A stretch of 14,755 bases of DNA from JACPFV01 sp052386975 (GTDB lineage Bacteria > Pseudomonadota > Gammaproteobacteria > Nevskiales > Nevskiaceae): NCBI GenBank assembly GCA_052386975.1, contig JBQTJQ010000190.1, positions 1-14,755 of the forward strand. Reading direction: 5' to 3'. The position numbers were made by a program, and so were the translations under genes. The notes beneath the pieces were generated by a model. The model ran no database searches. It had not been told where the DNA came from and saw only the letters and a program-made list of their open reading frames with translations. Positions 6,570 to 12,633 of this stretch are shown here, one piece after another. Position 1 is the stretch's first letter, and each line of letters opens with the position of its first letter.

Positions 6570-8252
6570 CTAGCGGGACTGCATCATCGCGTCGCGGCGC
6601 GCCTTGAACTCCGAGCCGGGCTTCCACTGCGGCCATTCGTCGGACGAGGCCACGTCGACGCCGACACTGAACAGCAGCTGCATCTCCTGGACCGTGCCGT
6701 CCGCGGTCCAGTCCGCCGAGATCTCGTCGGAGACCTTGTGGTAGTGCCTGGCCACGTACTCCACGCTCTTGGCGCGGCCCCAGCCCTCGGGCCGGCCTTC
6801 GTAGTCCTCGCCGCTGTCGCAGTACAAGGCCGGCACGCCGACCTTGGCGAACTCGAAATGGTCCGAGCGGTAGTAGTAGCCCTTCTCCGGCTCGGGATCC
6901 GCGACCAGCACCCGGCCCTGGGCCTTGACGTGCGTGGCCAGCGTGTCCTCGAGCGTGGACTGGCCCTTGCCGACGACGACGACGTCGCGGGTGCGCCCGA
7001 AGATCTCCATGCCGTCCATGTTGATGTTGGCGACGGTCCTGGTGAGCGGGTACAAGGGATGCGCCGCGTAGTACTTGCTGCCGAGCAGGCCTTTCTCCTC
7101 GGCGGTCACCGCGAGGAACAGCAGCGAGCGCCGCGGCGGCGCCGGCAGCTTGGTGAAGGCCCTGGCCAGTTCGATCAGCCCTGCAGTCCCGGTGGCGTTG
7201 TCGAGCGCGCCGTTGAAGACCTGGTCGCCCTTCAGGTCCGGGTCCTTGCCGAGGTGGTCCCAGTGCGCGCTGTACACCACGTACTGGTCCTTCAGCGCCG
7301 GATCGGAGCCCTCGAGCTTCGCCACCACGTTTTTCGACGCCACGCGGCGGATGGTGCTGTCGACGGTGAAACTGGCCTTGGCCGGCAGCGCCACCGGCCT
7401 GAAGTCCTTCTTGAGCGCCGCCTGTTTGAGCGCGTCGAACGACTGGCCCGAGCGCTCGAACAGCTCGCGGGCCCGCGCCTCGCTGAACCAGCCCTCGACC
7501 GGCACGCGGGTCACATTGTTATCGTCGCGGTCGATGTCGAAGTTCTCGCGGCCCCAGCTGCCGGAGACGACCTCGTAGGGATAGCCGGCCGGGCCGGTCT
7601 CGTGAACGATCATTGCCGCGGCCGCGCCCTTTTCGGAGGCGATCTCGTACTTGTAGGTCCAGCGGCCGTAGTACGTCATCGCGCGCCCGCCGAACATCGC
7701 GTCGTCGAGCTTCGACGGATCGTCGGCCCGCGGAACCTGCGGGTCGTTGATCAGCATGACGATGATCTTGCCGCGCACGTCGACGCCCTTGTAGTCGTCC
7801 CAGCCGTACTCGGGCGCGACCACGCCGTAGCCGACGAACACCAGGTCGGAGTCCTTGACCTCGACACGCGGCGTGAAGCGCCGCGACACGCTGACGTAGT
7901 CCTGCGGGAAGTCCATGCGCAGCGGCTTGCCGTTGACCTTGAGCGACCCCGCGCGCTGGCTGGTGATGCCGACCAGCGGCACGTCCTGCACCCAGGTGCC
8001 GTCGGGATTGCCCGGCTTCAGGCCCAGCGCGGCGAACTGCGTCGAGAGATAGTCCACCGTCAGCCGCTCGCCCTCGGTGCCGGGCCCGCGCCCCTCGAAC
8101 CGGTCCGAGGACAGCTCGCGCACGTGGGCGAGGAAACTTTCGCCGCTCAGGCTGTCCTGCGCCGCGCGCAGCTCGCCCGGCGAGTAGCGCACCGCAACGC
8201 CGGCGCAGGCGGCCACGCCCGCCGCAAGGATCACCAGAATCGAACGCTTCAT
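6570..8252 (-). CDS. M28-family zinc metallopeptidase with PA-type insert and probable lipoprotein signal
   Basis: A 560-residue exported peptidase, probably a zinc aminopeptidase. The N-terminus has a basic MKR, a hydrophobic stretch and a lipobox-like V-A-A-C ending at C16, followed by Ala, which fits an outer-membrane or periplasmic lipoprotein; cleavage as an ordinary signal peptide is the alternative. A PA-like region lies at ~130-270. The catalytic domain follows, with the M28 signature in order: H330 and D332 (SAHWDHLG), bridging D351 (NGALDNATG), general base E385 with ligand E386 (TAEEKGLLGS), D413 (NINMDGMEIFG) and H505 (ARHYHKVSDE). All expected ligands are present, so it should be active. 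The ATG at 8252 is supported by AAGGAG (8266-8261) eight bases upstream and by the signal sequence. It starts 20 bases after lptG and is probably the last gene of the lptF-lptG operon. It ends on TAG at the edge of the repeat cluster. Confidence 0.92.
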   Translation of the reverse strand: MKRSILVILAAGVAACAGVAVRYSPGELRAAQDSLSGESFLAHVRELSSDRFEGRGPGTEGERLTVDYLSTQFAALGLKPGNPDGTWVQDVPLVGITSQRAGSLKVNGKPLRMDFPQDYVSVSRRFTPRVEVKDSDLVFVGYGVVAPEYGWDDYKGVDVRGKIIVMLINDPQVPRADDPSKLDDAMFGGRAMTYYGRWTYKYEIASEKGAAAAMIVHETGPAGYPYEVVSGSWGRENFDIDRDDNNVTRVPVEGWFSEARARELFERSGQSFDALKQAALKKDFRPVALPAKASFTVDSTIRRVASKNVVAKLEGSDPALKDQYVVYSAHWDHLGKDPDLKGDQVFNGALDNATGTAGLIELARAFTKLPAPPRRSLLFLAVTAEEKGLLGSKYYAAHPLYPLTRTVANINMDGMEIFGRTRDVVVVGKGQSTLEDTLATHVKAQGRVLVADPEPEKGYYYRSDHFEFAKVGVPALYCDSGEDYEGRPEGWGRAKSVEYVARHYHKVSDEISADWTADGTVQEMQLLFSVGVDVASSDEWPQWKPGSEFKARRDAMMQSR

Positions 8253-8260
8253 GAGCCTCA

Positions 8261-8266
8261 CTCCTT
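8261..8266 (-). promoter_or_regulatory. Ribosome-binding site of the M28 peptidase gene
   Basis: AAGGAG on the minus strand, eight bases before the ATG at 8252. It fixes the start well downstream of the much longer open frame that runs back through lptG. Confidence 0.8.
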
Positions 8267-8272
8267 TTGGAT

Positions 8273-9334
8273 TCAACGGACCCGCTGCAGGCGCCACAGG
8301 CCGATCATGGCAAGCGCCAGCGTCGGCGCGCCCGCCGACACCAGCGGATTCCAGCCGTACAGCTGGCCGGTGTTGGCGCTGACCTCGTTGACGACATAGA
8401 ACACCAGTCCGACCAGCACGCCGATGAACAGGCGCTGGCCGGCGCCGGTGTTGCGCAACTGCCCCATCACGAACGGGATCGCGAACAGCATCATCGCCAT
8501 CACGGTGAGCGGCGCCACCAGCTTGCGCGCCAGCGTCAGCGCGTAGGCCCGGCTGTCGAGGTTGTTGTCGTCGAGGTAGCCGATCAGGCGCCACAGGCCC
8601 GCGCTCGACAGCGCCTCGGCCTCCAGCACGAACAGCCGCAGGACGTCCGGCGACAGCGTGCCGCGCCAGTCCATCTCGGCCTGCTCGACCACGCGGGCGT
8701 TGCTGGCGCCGAACTCGGTGCGGCGCACGCCGCGGAAGCGCCAGGCGCCGTCGCGGAAGAAGCCCTCGTCCACCATGGTGGCCGCCTGCAGGTTCAGGTC
8801 CGGCCCCAGCGTGTAGATCTCGACCGCGGCGATGTGGTCCTCGGCGATCAGGCTGCGGATGCGGAACACGTTGTCGCCTTCGCGCAGCCACACCGGCTTG
8901 GCGGTGACGCCGCGCACGCCGGTCTGGGCCTCCGACATCAGCGCATCGCCCTCGACCTGGCCGCGCGGCGCCAGCCAGTCGCCGACCGCGAAACACAGCG
9001 CGCCAAGGATCACGCCGCCCCACAGCGTGGCGCGGCCGATGCGCAGCAGCGAGAAGCCCGAGGCGCGCATCGCGGTCAGCTCGCTCTGCGAGGCCAGCGT
9101 GCCGAGGCCGAGCAGCGTGCCGAGCATGGCGATGATCGGCAGCATCACGTAGAACCCGGTCGGCGCCTGCCACAGGGTGTAGAGCAGCAGTTCGCGGTAG
9201 CCGAAGTCACCGGTGCCGATCTCGTCGATCTGCGAGACGAAGGTCACGAAGCTGTGGATCGCCAGCAGCGCCAGCGCCACGATCGCGGTCAGGCCGAGGA
9301 TGTGGGAAATGATGTAGCGGTCGAGGCGGTTCAT
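8273..9334 (-). CDS. lptG: LPS export system permease LptG
   Basis: A 353-residue subunit of the LptB2FG ABC transporter, which lifts lipopolysaccharide out of the inner membrane and onto the LptC-LptA bridge. The layout is that of the YjgP/YjgQ family: MNRLDRYI start, TM1 ~13-34, TM2 ~60-80, the LptB-contacting coupling segment ASQSELTAMRASGFS (81-95), TM3 ~99-118, a periplasmic beta-jellyroll domain (~125-265), then three C-terminal helices (~273-292, 301-318, 332-349). Length is normal for the family. The ATG at 9334 overlaps the TGA of lptF by four bases (ATGA), which supports both the start and translational coupling. A longer reading upstream runs antisense-like through lptF and is not credible. 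Confidence 0.96.
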   Translation of the reverse strand: MNRLDRYIISHILGLTAIVALALLAIHSFVTFVSQIDEIGTGDFGYRELLLYTLWQAPTGFYVMLPIIAMLGTLLGLGTLASQSELTAMRASGFSLLRIGRATLWGGVILGALCFAVGDWLAPRGQVEGDALMSEAQTGVRGVTAKPVWLREGDNVFRIRSLIAEDHIAAVEIYTLGPDLNLQAATMVDEGFFRDGAWRFRGVRRTEFGASNARVVEQAEMDWRGTLSPDVLRLFVLEAEALSSAGLWRLIGYLDDNNLDSRAYALTLARKLVAPLTVMAMMLFAIPFVMGQLRNTGAGQRLFIGVLVGLVFYVVNEVSANTGQLYGWNPLVSAGAPTLALAMIGLWRLQRVR

Positions 9335-10419
9335 GCAGGCGCCGCCCGCAGCTGCCAGCCTAGGCGCCGCGCCGTGAGCCACAGCGCGACGACGCCGGCC
9401 AGGCCGTGCACCCACCACAGGCCCACGACCGGCGAGACGTAGCCCTTGGCGACCCAGGCCTGCGCCAGTGCCAGCAGGTTGGTGTAAACGAGATAGGCAA
9501 TGATGCCGAGCACGAGCTTGCCGTAGCGCCCCGAGCGCGGCGAGGCGTGCGCCAGCGGCACCGCCAGCAGCGCCAGCATCAGCACGGTCACCGGCGCGGC
9601 GATGCGCCACTGCAGCTCGGCCTGGTCCTCCGGGTCGGCCGAGCCCAGCAGCTGGCCGGTCTCGCGCAGCTTGCGCCGGCTGCTCATGTACGGCAGCGCC
9701 GGCGGCGCCACGCGCGTGGTCAGGGTCTGGAAGCGCAGCACGCTGTAATCGGGGCGCCCGGGCTCACCGGCGTAACGATAGCCGCGCTCGAGCCGCAGGA
9801 TGCGCTCGCCGGTCTGCGGATCGAGCGTCTGCGCGCCGTGCTGCGCGGTGATGATGCTGGAGCCGCGCCGGTCCTGCAGGCGCGCGAACACGGTCTCGAA
9901 ACCGCCGCCGACGCCGTCGACGCTGGCGGCGTAGAACACCGCGCGGCCGCCGGCCAGCTCCTTGAAGCGGCCGGTCTCGAACGGCGTGAACTTGACCAGG
10001 CGCTGCGCGTCGCGGAACTGCGCGTCGGCCTGGCGCCCGGCCCAGGGCCCGATCTGGAACGACAGCGCGCCGGTGAGCACGGCGACGCAGGCCGCCAGCA
10101 GCAGGAACGGCTGGTACACCGTGCCGGGTCCGACGCCGCAGCCGGACATCGCCGCCATCTCGTGGTCGCGGTACATGCGGCCGAGCGACAGCAGGATCGC
10201 CAGCAGCAGCGACACCGGGATCACGATCACCAGGTACTGCAGGCTCGACAGCCCGGCGATGTTCAGGAGGAACTCGCGCGGCAGCTTGCCGGCGGCGGCA
10301 TCGGCCAGGAACCGCGCGAACCGCGTTGACAGCATGATCGCCAGCAGCACGGTGGTGACGCCGGCCCACGACACCAGCGCCTCGCGCAGCAGGTAGCGGT
10401 GCAGGACGCCCTGGTGCAT
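9331..10419 (-). CDS. lptF: LPS export system permease LptF
   Basis: A 362-residue partner of LptG in the LptB2FG complex. Three N-terminal helices (~16-34, 60-80, 102-122) flank the coupling segment RDHEMAAMSGCGVG (84-97). A periplasmic domain (~123-270) includes the conserved F(x)ETGRFKEL stretch. Three helices follow (~272-291, 300-320, 328-350). LPRE and SRRKLRETGQLL match the family. It is the first gene of the lptF-lptG-peptidase unit and diverges from pepA, as in E. coli, where lptFG and pepA are also divergent. The ATG at 10419 has only a weak GGGCGGGC-type sequence upstream, but the protein start fits the family length. Confidence 0.95.
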   Translation of the reverse strand: MHQGVLHRYLLREALVSWAGVTTVLLAIMLSTRFARFLADAAAGKLPREFLLNIAGLSSLQYLVIVIPVSLLLAILLSLGRMYRDHEMAAMSGCGVGPGTVYQPFLLLAACVAVLTGALSFQIGPWAGRQADAQFRDAQRLVKFTPFETGRFKELAGGRAVFYAASVDGVGGGFETVFARLQDRRGSSIITAQHGAQTLDPQTGERILRLERGYRYAGEPGRPDYSVLRFQTLTTRVAPPALPYMSSRRKLRETGQLLGSADPEDQAELQWRIAAPVTVLMLALLAVPLAHASPRSGRYGKLVLGIIAYLVYTNLLALAQAWVAKGYVSPVVGLWWVHGLAGVVALWLTARRLGWQLRAAPA

Positions 10420-10551
10420 CAGTGCCCGCCCCCGCGCGTTTGCGCTACCATGCGCGACCCGCGGCCGGCGAAAACGTGAAATTCACGGCGTTTTTCCGCG
10501 ATTGGCGGGAAACGGCCCCTTTTTCCAGTTTTTCAACCACCACCTCCGACC
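10420..10551. promoter_or_regulatory. Divergent lptF/pepA intergenic region with a dyad
   Basis: These 132 bases must carry promoters in both directions. A perfect 6-1-6 dyad, CGTGAAATTCACG, lies at 10475-10487, and a weaker symmetric stretch, TTTCCGCGATTGGCGGGAAA, lies at about 10493-10512. Either could be an operator, but no regulator can be named. Clear -10/-35 pairs are not visible to me. Confidence 0.35.
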
Positions 10552-12084
10552 ATGCACCACCTCGTCAAGAGCGGCAACCCGTCCAAGCAGCGCAGCGGCT
10601 GCGTCATCGTCGGCGTGTTCGACCGCCGCGCCCTCACCGACCCCGCCGGCGCCCTCGACAAGGCCAGCGGCAGCGCCCTCGGCAGCGCGCTGCGGCGCGG
10701 CGACCTGGACGGCAAACCCGGGCAGACGCTGCTGCTGCACCACGTGCCGAAGCTGGGCTGCGACCGCGTGCTGCTGGTCGGCCTCGGCCGCGAGCGCGAC
10801 TTCGACGCCGGCGCGTACCGCAAGGCCTGCGCCGCGGCGATGCGCGCCGTGCGCGCCACCGGCGCGATCGACGCGGTGTCCTATCTTACCCATTTGCCGG
10901 TGAAGGGCCGCGACGTCGCGTGGGCCGTGCGCGAGGCCTCGCTGGTCGCGCAGGACGAGTGCTACCGCTTCGACGCGTACCGCGGCGACAAGGCGCGCGA
11001 AGAGCTGCCGCCGCTGCGCCTCGAGCGCCTGACCTTCGACGTGCCGTCGCGCGCCGACCTGCCGGCCGCCGAGGCCGCGCTGGCCGCAGCCAAGGCGGTC
11101 GGCGCCGGCGTCGCCTTCACCAAGGACCTCGGCAACACGCCGCCCAACGTCTGCACGCCGACCTGGCTCGGCGAGCAGGCGCAGGCGCTGGCGCGCCAGC
11201 ACGCGTCCATCAGGGCCAAGGTGCTGGACCGCGAGCAGATGAGGAAGCTCGGCATGGGCTCGTTCCTCGCCGTCGCCCAGGGCAGCCGGCAGCCGCCGCG
11301 CCTGATCGTGCTCGAGTACCTGCACGGCCCCAAGGGCCAAAAGCCCGTCGCGCTGGTCGGCAAGGGCATCACCTTCGACACGGGCGGCATCTCGATCAAG
11401 CCGTCCGACAAGATGGACGAGATGAAGTTCGACATGTGCGGCGCGGCCTCGGTGCTCGGCACGTTCAAGGCGGTGGCCCAGCTCAAGCTGCCGGTCAACC
11501 TGGTCGGCGTGGTGCCGACCTGCGAGAACATGCCTGGCGGCGAAGCCACCCGCCCTGGCGACATCGTCCGCAGCATGGCCGGCATCACCATCGAGGTGCT
11601 GAACACGGATGCCGAAGGCCGCCTGATCCTGTGCGACGCGCTGACCTACGCCGAGAAGTTCTACGAGCCGGCGGTGTGCATCGACATCGCCACGCGGACC
11701 GGCGCGATCGTGGTCGCGCTCGGCGCCTTCCCGAGCGGCCTGTTCAGCAACACGCCGGCGCTGGCGCGCGCACTGCTCGACGCCGGCGAGGACACCGGCG
11801 ACCGCGCCTGGCAGATGCCGCTGTGGGAGGACTACCAGGCCATGCTGCGCAGCGAGCACGCCGACGTCGCCAACATCTCCGGCGGCCGCGAGGCCGGCGC
11901 GATCACGGCGGCCAGCTTCCTGCACCGCTTCACGCGCAAGATGAAGTGGGCGCACCTCGACGTCGCCGCGACCGCCTGGAAGGGCAAGCGCGCCACCGGC
12001 CGCCCGGTGCCGCTGCTGACGCAGTACCTGACCGACCATTCCAAAAAGGGGTCAGACCCCTGTTCCAAACGAAAAGGGGTCTGA
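10552..12084 (+). CDS. pepA: Leucyl aminopeptidase (M17 family), C-terminus encoded by a repeat
   Basis: A 510-residue cytosolic dizinc/manganese aminopeptidase; the E. coli homologue is also a DNA-binding protein in Xer recombination and carAB control. The N-terminal domain matches E. coli closely (MHHLVKSGNPSKQRSGCVIVGVF; GKPGQTLLLHHVP). All metal and catalytic residues are in place: K271, D276, K283, D294, D353, E355 and R357, within GKGITFDTGGISIKP, DEMKFDMCGAASV and NTDAEGRL. One oddity is R382 in ATRTGA, where the family has ATLTGA (codon CGG; CTG would be usual). The natural end appears to be near LLTQYLTDHS. The last ~14 residues (KKGSDPCSKRKGV) are encoded by a palindromic repeat, and the TGA itself lies inside its second copy. 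The ATG at 10552 gives the family-standard start. holC begins four bases after the stop. Confidence 0.96.
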   Translation: MHHLVKSGNPSKQRSGCVIVGVFDRRALTDPAGALDKASGSALGSALRRGDLDGKPGQTLLLHHVPKLGCDRVLLVGLGRERDFDAGAYRKACAAAMRAVRATGAIDAVSYLTHLPVKGRDVAWAVREASLVAQDECYRFDAYRGDKAREELPPLRLERLTFDVPSRADLPAAEAALAAAKAVGAGVAFTKDLGNTPPNVCTPTWLGEQAQALARQHASIRAKVLDREQMRKLGMGSFLAVAQGSRQPPRLIVLEYLHGPKGQKPVALVGKGITFDTGGISIKPSDKMDEMKFDMCGAASVLGTFKAVAQLKLPVNLVGVVPTCENMPGGEATRPGDIVRSMAGITIEVLNTDAEGRLILCDALTYAEKFYEPAVCIDIATRTGAIVVALGAFPSGLFSNTPALARALLDAGEDTGDRAWQMPLWEDYQAMLRSEHADVANISGGREAGAITAASFLHRFTRKMKWAHLDVAATAWKGKRATGRPVPLLTQYLTDHSKKGSDPCSKRKGV

Positions 12085-12088
12085 CCCC
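12044..12088. repeat. Paired palindromic repeat overlapping the pepA 3' end and abutting holC
   Basis: Two 17-base copies, AAAAGGGGTCAGACCCC (12044-12060) and AAAAGGGGTCTGACCCC (12072-12088), differ by one base and are separated by 11 bases. The 13-base cores (12048-12060 and 12076-12088) are each self-complementary around one base and are exact reverse complements of each other, so they could fold separately or together. From memory, GGGGTC(A/T)GACCCC pairs recur in intergenic regions of many GC-rich proteobacteria; I cannot confirm copy number here. Confidence 0.85.
12072..12079 (+). promoter_or_regulatory. Likely holC ribosome-binding site inside the repeat hairpin
   Basis: AAAAGGGG ends nine bases before the GTG at 12089 and is the only purine-rich candidate. 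Its GGGG forms the left arm of the hairpin GGGGTC-T-GACCCC (12076-12088), so folding would hide it. Confidence 0.5.
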
Positions 12089-12529
12089 GTGACCCGGGTG
12101 GATTTCTACGTGCTGCCGGACGGCTCCGACGAGGGGCCGCTGCCGACCGCCTGCCGCCTGTGCGAGAAGGCCGTGGGCTCGGGCAAGCGCGTGCACGTGC
12201 ACGCGCCCGACGACGAGGTCGCGCGCGAGTTCGACCGCCTGCTGTGGGTCTACAAGCAGGGCGGCTTCATCGGCCACGAGCGCGTCGGCGCGTCGGGCGA
12301 CCCGGCGCCGGCCACGGTGCTGATCGGCGGCGCCGAGCCCCTGCCCTCGCACCAGGCCCAGAAGTTCGATGTCCTGGTGAACCTCGGCGCCGAGGTACCG
12401 GCCTTCTACGAGCGCTTCGAGCGCGTGCTCGAGATCGTCGCCGGCGACGCCGCCACGCGCAGGCGCTCGCGCGCGCGCTTCAAGTTCTACCGCGACCGCG
12501 GCCTCACGCCAGAGTCCCACAAGTTATGA
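12089..12529 (+). CDS. holC: DNA polymerase III chi subunit
   Basis: A 146-residue protein of the HolC family, which links the clamp-loader complex to single-strand DNA-binding protein at the replication fork. It starts with the typical beta strand (TRVDFYVLPDG), followed by an ACRLCEKAVGSGKRVHVHAPD helix-strand unit (21-41), the LLWVYKQGGFIGHE segment (51-64; family LWxxxxxxFIPH), PATVLIGG (74-81), FDVLVNLGAEVP (93-104) and a C-terminal RARFKFYRDRGLTPESHKL. Length is normal. The first possible start is GTG at 12089, four bases after the pepA stop; GTG at 12098 would also work. Position between pepA and valS matches the standard gammaproteobacterial order. It is bracketed by two unrelated palindromic repeats. 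Confidence 0.92.
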   Translation: MTRVDFYVLPDGSDEGPLPTACRLCEKAVGSGKRVHVHAPDDEVAREFDRLLWVYKQGGFIGHERVGASGDPAPATVLIGGAEPLPSHQAQKFDVLVNLGAEVPAFYERFERVLEIVAGDAATRRRSRARFKFYRDRGLTPESHKL

Positions 12530-12540
12530 AAAAGACCGTT

Positions 12541-12609
12541 TCACACAAAGACACGAAGGACACAAAGTGAAAAAATGTCTTTCTTTGTGCTCTTTGTGTC
12601 TTCGTGTGA
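12541..12609. repeat. AT-rich imperfect palindrome (CACAAAGACACGAAG-type) between holC and valS
   Basis: The left arm 12541-12567 (TCACACAAAGACACGAAGGA...) pairs with the right arm 12583-12609 at 23 of 27 positions around a 15-base loop (12568-12582). Partial pairing continues outward into AAAAAGAC on the left and TTCTTTTT on the right (12614-12620). Base composition is strikingly unlike the surrounding DNA. The hairpin followed by a T-rich run could act as a terminator or attenuator ahead of valS. From memory, similar CACAAAG/CTTTGTG palindromes occur between genes in diverse bacteria, where they yield spurious HKDTKDTK-like peptides. Confidence 0.85.
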
Positions 12610-12633
12610 CACATTCTTTTTGACGTCATGGGA

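Noticed and set aside
6238..6636. Possible 132-codon minus-strand gene in the repeat spacer, and a plus-strand one at 5779-6393
   Set aside because: Both translate repeat words and overlap real genes at their ends; there is no ribosome-binding site and no protein-like pattern.
8253..9173. N-terminal 307-codon extension of the M28 peptidase frame through lptG
   Set aside because: The extension is a shadow of lptG; the peptidase has its own signal sequence and an AAGGAG at the internal ATG.
10483..12039. Long minus-strand open frame (~518 codons) across pepA
   Set aside because: It mirrors an unambiguous M17 aminopeptidase and shows no recognisable domain.
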